From assembly GCA_021292105.1 (NCBI GenBank), contig CM037870.1, positions 6,435,058-6,499,057 on the forward strand: a stretch of DNA of 64,000 bases, in the 5' to 3' direction. The position numbers and the translations under genes were made by a program. The notes beneath the pieces are model-generated. The model was not told the origin of the DNA. It saw nothing but the letters and a program-made list of their open reading frames with translations, and made no database searches. Origin of the DNA: Anadara kagoshimensis. Its lineage: Eukaryota; Mollusca; Bivalvia; Arcoida; Arcidae. Shown here one piece after another: positions 12,050-37,560 of this stretch (positions are counted from its first letter, which is position 1; each line of letters starts with the position of its first letter).

Positions 12050-12521
12050 ACATGTGTTTTTGCGTAATTAAAACGAACATCTCATGCTTAACTTAATTTT
12101 CCAGTTCTAGTTTTCGTTTTGCTTTTGGGTTGTAATTTGGACAAGGATTGGTTTGTTTGTTTTTTATTTGTTTCTCGTCTCTTGTGGGAAGGTGCTGAAT
12201 ACTGACATCGGGGGAAGCAACGCCCTTAGCGCACCTACGTTAAGAGCTCAGCAAGACAAAAGATGATCTGGATTATCTGTTACGCTACACATGTTGCCAA
12301 CATGACGGGGTGTGTCAAGTTCTTGTTTGAGCACGTGTAATATAAATGCATTGTGTTTGATTGAATTATAAAAACAATATCCGAACTTAACAACAAACAA
12401 CTATTTATCAGTCAAAAAAACATACTAATCCATGTCCATATCACGTGGTACAGCAGCGAGCCTTATTGTTGATTTGTTGTTGAAAAAAATTCTATAAATG
12501 GAATTATAAGAAATTGGGTTA

Positions 12522-12617
12522 ATTTTTCTTTTTGTTATGGAAGTATGAAAGAATTGGACATTTTGCATACTTTATACTTTTCATACAATTTCATACTTCC
12601 ATAACAATAAGAAAAAT
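12522..12617. repeat. Perfect-stem hairpin, MITE-like
   Basis: The sequence tgttatggaagtatgaaa and its complement tttcatacttccataaca are flanked by atttttctt and its complement, separated by about 36 bases. It is a near-perfect foldback of about 96 bp, without coding potential. Confidence 0.6.
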
Positions 12618-14406
12618 AAACATCATTCCTATAATGACCGTCATGACAATATTGTCGATAAATATGATGTCTCTGTAAACAAAATTATCCTGAACATATT
12701 TAATGTCACATAGTTTTATGTTCCTTTCATTCTCACTTTTGATTACACAGTGGCGGGAATAGCTAGCTAAATAAAGTTTATGCGGTAACCTAGAGAGAAG
12801 ACGCTTCCTGAGCACCCGGTCTCATTCCCTGTTTGAAATTCACGTGTATAACTTAATTTGTAAATTTTAAAAAAGTTTTTATTAAAAATAATATGCTATT
12901 CAGTTCTATTTAACATAATTCGAGGCACATAGCGTTAATTTTTGTTTAAATTCTTAATGGTAGCATGACGCAATAATAAAACTTTCGCGAATATCTTATC
13001 TTTATATATTTCACTTGAATTTGCACAGACCTCCATCCGACGATGTGAAAATAAATATCTTGAAATTACGATTTACCGAAAATGTCTTGCTTTACATTGT
13101 ATTGCATATTTTTTTGGCTCACGACATAATGTTTGTTTGGCTTACAATGTTTTACGTAGCAAAAATTACAAATAGTTTGTTCATGCAAACATTCGTGACA
13201 TAATTGACGCAAGAAATATTATGACGAATGTTGTCATAAGTTCTTGTAATTTTAAAATCGTTTTTAAAGTTAAAGTATTCGTTGTATGACATTTGGTCAG
13301 TCTTCATTTTTCCAAAAAAAACAAAAACAAAAAAAACAAAAAAAAAAACAAAACAAAAAAATGCCGTCAGATGTTCTTGTTATTATAAAATGATTTTTAA
13401 AGTACATGTGCTCCTAAAATCCAGGTCGTAAGATGTACCGGTATCACTAGTCTACCTTCTACCTGGTTTTAGATGGCCTATCACATTTAGTTTTGTTATT
13501 GTATTAAATAAAGATATTATGCCAGGGGTTATTTGGTAATTCATTACTGATGTTAGAACAAAAACACTAAATTTTACGGTTAAATCTTAGATAAATAATC
13601 AAAATAAATGAAAATGTACTTACCAACAATATATATATAAGTGTACTTTATCTGGCAATGTCACAGTAATAGCGAAATTTTTGCTGGTTAGGACACATGG
13701 TCAACTACAATCTCAACAATTAAGAAACCAAACGGACATATCTCTCAGGTATGGGATTATATGGGATAATTTTTATTTATATCGATAATAATTTTGATAT
13801 TTAAAAAAGGAAAAGAAAGTATCATAGATACAACTACAAGGGTTTTACGTACCGGTAAAAAATAATTACTTATACCGGGATGCCACCGGCTATTGGTGAA
13901 AAGATAGCCATTTTCACCATTTGCAGCGTGTTCATGACAATTTGCAGTGAGTGTTCTTTAGCATAGCATGCTTATCCTGACGTGGGACATTGGTAATTAA
14001 TGTTCTCTCGAAAGATCAACGATTTTCATTTCTAAATTAATGTACTTGACAAAAGAACAGACGCAACATATTTTCCATCTTTTTTCAGACCCAGTCAGGC
14101 CATGAAAGAAAATTATATTATTAATTATAAACTTTATACACAAATGTTAACAGTTATTATATTTAATAGAACTACTGGTTCTATGGGAAATCATGAAAAC
14201 TTTGTCCTTGCTATTTTCACTGAGGAAATTAAAGTTATGCGACGCAACTTGTTTGTAACAATCATATCTATAATGTTTGCTTTCATCTCACATACCTCTA
14301 GGATAAAAACATTATTAATTTGAGACTATTCATCTGAATATTGAATACTATTTAGCTTCCTTTTAAAGTTATATATCTATCCCGATGGTTTTTTTTTAAT
14401 TTTCAG

Positions 14407-27648
<13,242 letters not shown>

Positions 27649-27704
27649 TGGTAACCACAGAAAAGTTTACAAACGTCTTTGTGTCGTATTGTTCGAACTC
27701 CGGC

Positions 27705-27710
27705 AATAAA
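27705..27710 (+). terminator. Poly(A) signal of the cellulase gene
   Basis: AATAAA lies 57 bases after the stop codon (27646-27648). The following sequence is AT-rich, compatible with a short 3' UTR. Confidence 0.7.
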
Positions 27711-28146
27711 AATTATAACTGCGCTATTTTTGTTACTTGTATAAAGATTTGACATGTCTTTTTTACCATCGAGATGTACATTACACAAGGTCCTTTACAA
27801 CAGGTATTAGCTTACGCATACTTCTTGAAGCTGCTTTATGCTCAATTTCTTAAGTGTTAAAACAACCAATTTTGTCTTGTTTGATTATTCTGATTACCAT
27901 GCAGTGCTAGGATTTCCATGATATGTACAAGGTTTGTGTACGTTGAAGGTTTAATAATAGTGACTGACTAGATGAACATCATTAAGCCCACACCTCACTG
28001 AGTTGGTAATCTTTTAGATAACATAAGCGTAGGGTAACATTGTTGTCAGTCAATTTTTTCAGTTTTCAGTACATTTTATTTCGATGTCTTCACACTTACG
28101 TTTCTAACTCCCCGCCAACGCCATGGCAGAACAGGTAATATAGAAA

Positions 28147-28149
<3 letters not shown>

Positions 28150-28192
<43 letters not shown>
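28150..28192. repeat. (GT)n microsatellite
   Basis: Uninterrupted run of about 21 GT dinucleotides about 500 bases downstream of the cellulase stop codon. Confidence 0.95.
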
Positions 28193-28934
28193 TAAAATCT
28201 TGTGGCAGAAACTCTCTCTACACTACAGTAGAAATTCCCATGGAATTTTTGCCCTTTTTACTTAGACTATTTAATACATAATAACTAATCTTGTGCAAAC
28301 AACTCCTCCTAATGCATTCGTCTGATTGATTTAATACTTTCTGTGGGTTTTATGACCATAGGATTGAAGATAATCACCTCTTATTGTTTTTACGTCGCGG
28401 TAATTTTCTCTGGAATTATATAATATGGTTAGCAGGTTAAAATTATCATCAATTACAAAGCGACGGAGAATCACATCAGTGACAAACTCTCCGTGTTTAT
28501 TCCAATACTGATCCTTGACGTTTTGCCACCAGTTATACCACCGACACTTATGTGCCACTAGTAAAGTCTCTGGTACAGAAAAAAACAATAAAAGCCATCA
28601 AGAACATGAAACAACAGAAAACTTAATGGGAATATTAAATGGAGTGGAGTGGAGCGATGGAGTTACACCTATTCAAGATTTTTTTTCTTTTATCGAGGCG
28701 GACAGTTCGTGGATTGTGAAAAAATCACCTATCTTGGGCAAGCGATCTGACAAAATTTTCTAAATGGGACACACGGTGATCACGTTTCGAGGCCATTGAG
28801 TATCTATTATGAATCTCTCTCGATGGAACTGTTCTTATATAGTGTTGTGTTGAGATGTATAGCGCCCGAGCCGATAGGCGAGTTATAGTTGCGTTTCAAT
28901 AGCCAAAGCAAGTAAGAACGTAACACGTCTATAA

Positions 28935-29085
28935 AAATCAAATATACCAACACACAATCCAAAGCAAAGTAAAAACTTTGAAACTGGCAAATTATGTTAA
29001 ATCAGTGAAGTAAGGCCAGGTGCTCTGGAAGAGTAAGTTTCTCCTGTTTAGCTAGGCTGCACCTGCCACATGTGTAATCAATAAT
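28935..29085 (+). repeat. Solo arm of a dispersed repeat
   Basis: Has the order aaagcaaagtaaaaactttg, aaactggcaaattatgtt, gtaaggccaggtgctctgga, agagtaagtttctcctgttt, cacctgccacatgtgtaatc, matching the right arm of 54919-55170. Confidence 0.65.
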
Positions 29086-29439
29086 GAAACATATCGATAC
29101 CACTAGTAGTCAAACTTCTGTGTTTGTGAGAAATCGGATATAGGGACATAGAGGTATCCGGTGATGTTGGCTTAAATACTATTCCACAAGTGGTCCCTAA
29201 AATAAGCATTATTATTGACTGGTGTGAAGCTAGCCCGCAATTCTAGCCCGCAATTTTTTTTTAAATATCATCAAGCGGGCAATTCGATTTTATTTAAATA
29301 CGGTTATTCCTAATATCATTCTATTTATAAATATTTGATATTTAGGGCGACCTGCTATTGCACACAACTTTTTATAAAGACCACCTGTATATTAAGACCA
29401 CAGGAACCGTGATTCTAAGTGTGATTACGAAATTACGCA

Positions 29440-32400
29440 TAGGGCGTAAAATGAGTTTCCCCATCTAGGGCTTTTAACCACGGGTAGATCTATCCAATTG
29501 CAACATTTGGAGAAAATTTCAAGAACCCTAGAGGGGTAGAACGGGTCTTACGAGAGCTCAGAAGGACCATACCCCCCTTTTGATATGTGATTTCGTAAGG
29601 ACCTGCTACGTTTGAAGTAGCGTACACAGAGAAAATGCGTTTCCCCATCTAGGCCTTTTAACCACTGGTAGATCTATCCAATTGCAACATTTGGTAAAAA
29701 TTTCAAGAACCCTAGAGGGGTAGAACGGGTCTTACGAGAGCTCAGAAGGACCATACCCCCCTTTTGATATGTGATTTCGTAAGGACCTGCTACGTTTGAA
29801 GTAGCGTACACAGAGAAAATGCGTTTCCCCATCTAGGGCTTTTAACCACTGGTAGATCTATCCAATTGCAACATTTGGTGAAAATTTCAAGAACCCTAGA
29901 GGGGTAGAACGGGTCTTACGAGAGCTCAGAAGGACCATACCCCCTTTTGATATGTGATTTCGTAAGGACCTGCTACGTTTGAAGTAGCGTACACAGAGAA
30001 AATGCGTTTCCCCATCTAGGCCTTTAACCACTGGTAGATCTATCCAATTGCAACATTTGTGAAAATTTCAAGAACCCTAGAGGGGTAGAACGGGTCTTAC
30101 GAGAGCTCAGAAGGACCATACCCCCCTTTTGATATGTGATTTCGTAAGGACCTGCTACGTTTGAAGTAGCGTACACAGAGAAAATGCGTTTCCCCATCTA
30201 GGCCTTTTAACCACGGGTAGATCTATCCAATTGCAACATTTGGTGAAAATTTCAAGAACCCTAGAGGGGTAGAACGGGTCTTACGAGAGCTCAGAAGGAC
30301 CATACCCCCCTTTTGATATGTGATTTCGTAAGGACCTGCTACGTTTGAAGTAGCGTACACAGAGAAAATGCGTTTCCCCATCTAGGCCTTTTAACCACGG
30401 TAGATCTATCAATTGCAACATTTGGTGAAAATTTCAAGAACCCTAGAGGGGTAGAACGGGTCTTACGAGAGCTCAGAAGGACCATACCCCCCTTTTGATA
30501 TGTGATTTCGTAAGGACCTGCTACGTTTGAAGTAGCGTACACAGAGAAAATGCGTTTCCCCATCTAGGCCTTTTAACCACGGGTAGATCTATCAATTGCA
30601 ACATTTGGTGAAAATTTCAAGAACCCTAGAGGGGTAGAACGGGTCTTACGAGAGCTCAGAAGGACCATACCCCCTTTTGATATGTGATTTCGTAAGGACC
30701 TGCTACGTTTGAAGTAGCGTACACAGAGAAAATGCGTTTCCCATCTAGGCCTTTTAACCACGGGTAGATCTATCCAATTGCAACATTTGGTGAAAATTTC
30801 AAGAACCCTAGGGGGTAGAACGGGTCTTACGAGAGCTCAGAAGGACCATACCCCCTTTTGATATGTGATTTCGTAAGGACCTGCTAGTTTGAAGTAGCGT
30901 ACACAGAGAAAATGCGTTTCCCCATCTAGGCCTTTTAACCACGGGTAGATCTATCCAATTGCAACATTTGGTGAAAATTTCAAGAACCCTAGAGGGGTAG
31001 AACGGGTCTTACGAGAGCTCAGAAGGACCATACCCCCCTTTTGATATGTGATTTCGTAAGGACCTGCTACGTTTGAAGTAGCGTACACAGAGAAAATGCG
31101 TTTCCCCATCTAGGCCTTTTAACCACGGGTAGATCTATCCAATTGCAACATTTGTGAAAATTTCAAGAACCCTAGAGGGGTAGAACGGGTCTTACGAGAG
31201 CTCAGAAGGACCATACCCCCCTTTTGATATGTGATTTCGTAAGGACCTGCTACGTTTGAAGTAGCGTACACAGAGAAAATGCGTTTCCCCATCTAGCTTT
31301 TAACCACGGGTAGATCTATCCAATTGCAACATTTGGTGAAAATTTCAAGAACCCTAGAGGGGTAGAACGGGTCTTACGAGAGCTCAGAAGGACCATACCC
31401 CCCTTTTGATATGTGATTTCGTAAGGACCTGCTACGTTTGAAGTAGCGTACACAGAGAAAATGCGTTTCCCCATCTAGGCCTTTTAACCACGGGTAGATC
31501 TATCCAATTGCAACATTTGGTGAAAATTTCAAGAACCCTAGAGGGGTAGAACGGGTCTTACGAGAGCTCAGAAGGACCATACCCCCCTTTTGATATGTGA
31601 TTTCGTAAGGACCTGCTACGTTTGAAGTAGCGTACACAGAGAAAATGCGTTTCCCCATCTAGGCCTTTTAACCACTGGTAGATCTATCCAATTGCAACAT
31701 TTGGTGAAAATTTCAAGAACCCTAGAGGGTAGAACGGGTCTTACGAGAGCTCAGAAGGACCATACCCCCTTTTGATATGTGATTTCGTAAGGACCTGCTA
31801 CGTTTGAAGTAGCGTACACAGAGAAAATGCGTTTCCCCATCTAGGCCTTTTAACCACGGGTAGATCTATCCAATTGCAACATTTGGTAAAAATTTCAAGA
31901 ACCCTAGAGGGGTAGAACGGGTCTTACGAGAGCTCAGAAGGACCATACCCCCCTTTTGATATGTGATTTCGTAAGGACCTGCTACGTTTGAAGTAGCGTA
32001 CACAGAGAAAATGCGTTTCCCATCTAGGCTTTTAACCACGGGTAGATCTATCCAATTGCAACATTTGGTGAAAATTTCAAGAACCCTAGAGGGGTAGAAC
32101 GGGTCTTACGAGAGCTCAGAAGGACCATACCCCCCTTTTGATATGTGATTCGTAAGGACCTGCTACGTTTGAAGTAGCGTACACAGAGAAAATGCGTTTC
32201 CCCATCTAGGCCTTTTAACCACGGGTAGATCTATCCAATTGCAACATTTGGTGAAAATTTCAAGAACCCTAGAGGGGTAGAACGGGTCTTACGAGAGCTC
32301 AGAAGGACCATACCCCCCTTTTGATATGTGATTTCGTAAGGACCTGCTACGTTTGAAGTAGCGTACACAGAGAAAATTACTTTCCCCATCTAGGGCTTTT

Positions 32401-32484
32401 AATCACGGGTAGATCCATCCAATTGCAACATTTGGTTTTCAAGAACCCTAGAGGCGAAGAACGGGACTAACAAGAGCTCGGAAT
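29440..32484 (+). repeat. Left arm: ~184-bp satellite, about 16 copies
   Basis: The unit runs through gtaaggacctgctacgtttg, gcgtacacagagaaaatgcg, tttccccatctagg, ccacgggtagatctatccaa, gaaccctagaggggtagaac, and gagctcagaaggaccatacc. The spacing between gaaaatgcg sites is 183-184. Copies differ mostly by one base in short homopolymers. Diagnostic variant of this arm: ttttgatatgtgatttcg. The last copy (about 32370-32484) is degenerate, as is normal at an array edge. Confidence 0.95.
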
Positions 32485-35400
32485 TACTATGATAACTAGT
32501 TTTCTGTTTTTAATTACATGGAATGTTGGAAATCATATTTCCAACATTTATTACAAAATGTAACAAGTTGAAAAAAATACAATGTTTATTTATTTTAACC
32601 ATAAAATAAAATTATAGTGTCGATGTAAGAAGAAACTGCATAATTATGCACCAGGTGTACCTTTTCAAACGCATTATGGCACATATAAAAAGTTTACAGA
32701 ATTAATCAAAGTACTGAAAGTGCTCTATGTATTAGGTTGACTATGAGTTCTAAACGGCAAATACAACATCACCATTTACTTATTCTGTAACCATAATTAT
32801 AATAAAACAACTAATATAAAACATGTTTATTTAAGCGATAGATACATATACTCATAATCGTCTGTTTAAATGATATGAATTTAACGTTTCCAAGTACGTT
32901 TAAACAATTTTAAGTGTAGAAATGTTGTCCGTTTATTTTAAATGTGGTTTTATGGAATTAATTTTGTAAGTTAAATTTTTATTTGGTAAATAATTAATAT
33001 GAGAGTAAATTCTAAAACCGTAATTTATATGCAAAATCTGATGTTTTAAATTTCATTGATAAGTGTCTATTCTGTCAAGATGTTAGGACAATGACGTCAA
33101 TGATAGGTTAAATCTGGGTGTTGGATGTACACAAACGACTCCAGGATTATTTTCACAACAATATTACACCATATGAACTATACCTATAGTGGGTTACTAT
33201 ATACATGTATATATATATAACTATGTTATTTAATGATGTATGACAAATTTCAAATAAATTCATTGAGAAGATATAATTGTTTTTTACCCCTAAATCATTC
33301 AGCCACACCGTATGAGGAAACACATAATTAAAAGTATGTGATGTAATGTTAAATTCTCAATGTATTAATATTTCAAAACTAAACCGAGTGACGAATGCAT
33401 TTTCTCATTTTGGCACTGTATCTTTAAAACAGTCATTGCAAAACAATAATATGTAATAGTCTGGCTGACAACTCTATTTTTATGCTTAAATTTACATTTG
33501 ATGATATTTTTGTCAATGGTCAATAACTGACAATTCATTCTGAAATTTTTGCTTGGGATACATATAGTGGTTTTAGAGTGGATTCCAATCCAGATGTTAC
33601 GATGTTAAGTCATTTTGGTGTCAAAGGTTCAAATAAGTGTAATTCTAACGATCATTTCATTCGAATACTTATATAAAACAAGCAATATGAGTACCGGAAA
33701 TAAGGAAATTGTGGTTGTAGTTTAACATTTTGTTTATATAACACCCGCTTTGAAAGTGCCAAAATCACATATATTTAAAAAGAACTGTCAATATTAAGCG
33801 TTAACGTGTACATGTAACTGAATACTGATGTCTTGAATACAATGCTTTTGTCTAACGTATATCCTAATTTCTCAATGACACTTTTTCACAACCATTAGAG
33901 TCTAATTATAATTCAGAGAAAGAACAGATTTAACATTAAATCTCAATTGGGTAAAAGTTGCAAAACATTTCAAATAAATAAATCTTAATCCTAGTGTAAT
34001 TGTTCTGCAAACAACTAGACGCGCACTTGTTTGAATTACTGGGTACACCTTTAATAACTAAATAACTGACTGACGAATTACGGTACATCACTATTGATGT
34101 TTCTGATGATGTTTATTATGTAACGTAAACTACAGACGAGTTTTTGTAAGATAAATAATTGAATGACATATTCCACTGAACAAACTCGAAAAGTAATCGC
34201 ACATTAATTACACTACATATTTTTATAGCTAAATTACTAAGGCGACATTTTGTTCTAGCTAATGCTTGACTTGAGTTTCACTTACTAGTAATGTGATCAT
34301 CAGAATAAATGTAATAAAAATGTTAAATATCTAGTGTTTAATTAATAAAGATAATTAAAATGATTTCAGATTGTATAAAGAATATCGTTATTTCAATGAA
34401 ACCGGATGACTTACTTTTGTATTCCGTTTTATAATAAGACACCTTGTTCAGTTAGTATCAAAACTAAAAAACATTATTTAGCGAGTATCAAAATCAAACA
34501 CCTTATTCAGTGAGTATAAAAACACCGTATTCAGAGATTGACAAAATAAAAACACACTAGCGAGTGTAAAAACCCTTATACAGTGCTCTAAATATTTTTA
34601 TTTCTCTGTATATGTTACAGAACAGAATTAAAAGGCATTAACAAAAACAATTTATACACACATCTATTATTATAACAACTTATAAATCCCACAATCTTTT
34701 AAGGTATATCCATACCATGGTGACGTCGTCGTTTTGTGCGTAAGGACAAACTCTCCGATTTTACGTCTTTCTACCTATGACGTCACGAATAAATGGTGTT
34801 CGGCACCTACCGAATTATGGCGGGACGCTCTAATGCGTATCATTTAGAATAATTATCTGCATTCACAAAAGCTTATAATTCACAACACCAATGTTGTGTA
34901 TTATTTTTAAAGAACAAAATGTATAATTTAACGGAAATAAGGAAGATCTACACTTTTGAGGGCGCAAATCTAAATATTTGAAAGATTTGAGAACGTCGTT
35001 TAAAATTTGAGGTACTGTGTTTTATATCGCTGCTTTATGTGACTTTTTGGGAGAAGGGTTATTCAAATAAAAATAGTACGACGCAAACGCACGGTTGTTC
35101 AATAAACATACTTCATAATAATTTTTCTCAGTGTCAAATTTTGACTATGCTCTTGTATTTGCTTTTCATTTCAGCGGCCTAGAATCAAGAACCCTTCATC
35201 AATGTATACGACTCCTCTTTCCAATTTAATTCGTTGGTATTGGTAAGGGTTGCTAGGGGTACAGATAATATGGTATTTCAAATTCGTTTTGTTTTGCAAA
35301 GCCAAATAGCTCATTATCACTGTTTTTGCTTATTTGTTAACACCAAACGAAAAACATTGAGTTTAAAATTGTATCCTAGGACATTAATGGTGAGTTCTTA

Positions 35401-36130
35401 TGTAAGGAATAAGGTTTCTAATCTTGGTTTTGATTTTAATGCAATTTTATGAAAAAAGTAGCTTGACTACCCTCTATTTTTTCTAAACTTATATATTCAT
35501 GCGCAACACATGTTAAAATCAGCGATCGTATTTTTATAAAACATCAAAATAACGAAAGGGTGTTACTTTTAGTTTTCCGAAATTTTAATGTTCTTTCTTG
35601 ATAGGCGGCGCAGTAGAAAAATACCGCATGTCCGGAAGTAAAATCAATTAGTCCAAATTATCTTTATGACATAATGTTAAATTTAAATGCAAGACTCTTT
35701 TGGATTCTAAGCATGGCAAAAAGTATTAAAGCTTATTATTTTTGACCATTTATGTCGTGAAAATGTCCACCAGATGGCGCTTCAGAATTTTCTTAAGTAT
35801 TCTGAATACCTACCTTGAAATTTTGGCATGTTGAGTGGTTAATGCCCATGTACAACATATTAAAATTTCAAAATATGTTTTCAATGTATGGGCCTACCTC
35901 AACATGTTCCCAGTTTATTCTAATTTTGTGTGCCCTTGTCGTGGAATACTGATATATGGAATACATTTCGATCTGTTTGTAGAGACACATCTTTTCTATT
36001 GCAATATTGTATTGGGGAAATGTATTGGACATTCTACATATATGGATATACTATTTAATTATTAAAATGCATAAATGAAAAATGCCAAAAATGATTACTT
36101 TGTGCTTCTTTCCAAATAAACATTATTTAC
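32485..36130. other. Core of the foldback element, left part, no gene seen
   Basis: AT-rich sequence with only short open frames (up to about 76 codons, e.g. 35234-35452 and 35835-36065) that show no family motif. A small inverted repeat (gttggaaat...atttccaac) lies near 32523. Nothing like a DDE transposase, tyrosine recombinase or DNA polymerase was recognised. Confidence 0.5.
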
Positions 36131-36139
36131 TTCATTTTC

Positions 36140-37560
36140 TATAATCACGTGGGATTTGATTTTTATCTTGATCGAAAAATATGTTTAATATATTTGTTAC
36201 ATACTGACATTCTAAAAATAAATGTTGTTCAGTTTCTTTAACTTTCCAACAAAAACTGCATAGTTCAGTTTCAAGAAGCTTGCATTTCATTGTTCGGCTG
36301 CTTATAAAATTAATATTGTGTTTAATTTTATACTGGAAATCTTGATTTTTTGTTTCATCGGTGACAAGAAAACATAATTAATCAACACATCCAATCTCTT
36401 ATTTTTGTGCAAAATTTCTAATTTCTTTTAGATATATATGTAAAACATTTTGGAAACTATTTTCCTTTATTTCAATTTAGTTATAAAACTATTTCTGACT
36501 TCTCTAAGCGGATTTTCTTGTAGCTGGATTGCACTTTTCCAGATTTCCGGAATTGTATCAATCAAGGTGTAATAATTTAGATTATTAATATTAAAATCAA
36601 ACTTAGCTGTAAACTCATTATAAGACATAATATTTCCTTCATCATTTGTTAAAACCTTTATAAAATTAATATTTTCTTTTGCCCACATTTTCCAAAAGTT
36701 TTATTTGTTTTAATGTTAGGATTTTACCAGAGATATTGTGACATTACGTCATTTGTGTTTGTGATGTAATTATTTGGTAAATTGGCCCATGCAGTGATCA
36801 CCGATCACCAGAATTTATTAATCAACGGTGTGATTGAAGCAAACCCATCTTTAAAAACATTAGCACCCTCGAACTCTTCGAGATCATCCAGAAGCAGACA
36901 TTTCCATGGTAAAATGGCAGAGCGGATTTTCTGCACCCATGAAATCTTTTGACAAAAGAACTTGATATGGGATACCTTTAAACTACCTTCATCATAATTC
37001 AAAAAACCAATACACCTCGTTTTTATTTTATTCAATTTGATGTTCCATATGAAAGAGAACATCAATCTATTTATTTCATTTATTATGTCGTTTGGAAGAT
37101 CTGGCACTTAAGAATGACAAATCATTCAGAACAGAAGCTTCTTAAAGGACTCAAGTTAATCTGTATAATTTTCTGGGTAAAAATCTATATCTCCCAAATT
37201 ATATTTTATACCCAAAAGTTTGAAATTTCCTTTTCAATTCCATTCTATTTTTCTGTCAGTTCTAAGTTTATCACCACAACCCCGTTTACCCCATCTAAAT
37301 AACTTGTTTTTATCGAAAATAGCTTTTAAACCGGAACAGACAGAGAAGTAATCTACTCAATTTAATGCTTTAAAACAATTTATTTATTGAATCACCGAAA
37401 CCATATAGGACTGTTTTAATTCGTTTAGCAAACACAGTTGATGCAATTTTATAGTCTACATTTAAAAAGATATAGGGCCCTAATGTTGTAGAAAATGTTT
37501 TGGTTTTTTTTTTAGGCGAACAAGTTATATCTTCCTGCCTTAAAGTTATTGACACGAAAA
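36140..37560 (-). pseudogene. Broken non-LTR retrotransposon (L1/Tx1-like) fragment
   Basis: Minus-strand pieces, in order from 37555 down: a segment with SITLRQEDITC and FLNVDYKIASTVFAKRIK, typical of the N-terminal part of L1/Tx1-type reverse transcriptases; then after a large deletion a post-RT segment (37107-36805) with LPNDIINEINRLMFSFIWN and KISWVQKI; then NEGNIMSYNEF-like text (36688-36467, read as DEGNIMSYNEFTAKF); then a Cys/His motif near 36270-36200, ELCSFCWKVKETEQHLFLEC. The YADD catalytic block is absent and frames shift between pieces. It is a dead copy inserted in the core of the foldback element. Confidence 0.75.

Larger units (their letters stand above)
10540..14400. other. 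Intergenic DNA before the cellulase gene, with scattered MITEs
   Basis: No exon could be supported on either strand. Contents recognised: two ~215-bp MITEs (11095-11307 and 11833-12049), a 96-bp hairpin (12522-12617), a solo repeat arm (about 12785-12850), and A-rich simple tracts (11676-11724 and 13312-13361). A 5' UTR exon of the cellulase gene should lie here, since the start-codon exon begins at a splice acceptor (14406/14407), but it cannot be placed. Confidence 0.5.
27720..29217. other. Intergenic DNA between the cellulase gene and the foldback element
   Basis: No supported gene. It holds a (GT)n microsatellite (28150-28192) and a solo repeat arm (about 28935-29085). A minus-strand open frame of 85 codons (28588-28331) has no recognised motif, no splice support and no homology that I can name, so it is left unassigned. 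Confidence 0.5.

Noticed and set aside
28331-28588. Eighty-five-codon minus-strand frame with several Trp residues
   Set aside because: Composition looked protein-like, but there is no recognisable family, splice support or paralogous exon. Left unassigned.
30339-30761. Minus-strand frames in the 184-bp satellite (ISKGGMVLLSSRKTRSTPLG-like), also at 42022-42210
   Set aside because: The same peptide recurs in every unit and is broken by one-base length changes. There is no codon bias or conservation beyond the DNA repeat.
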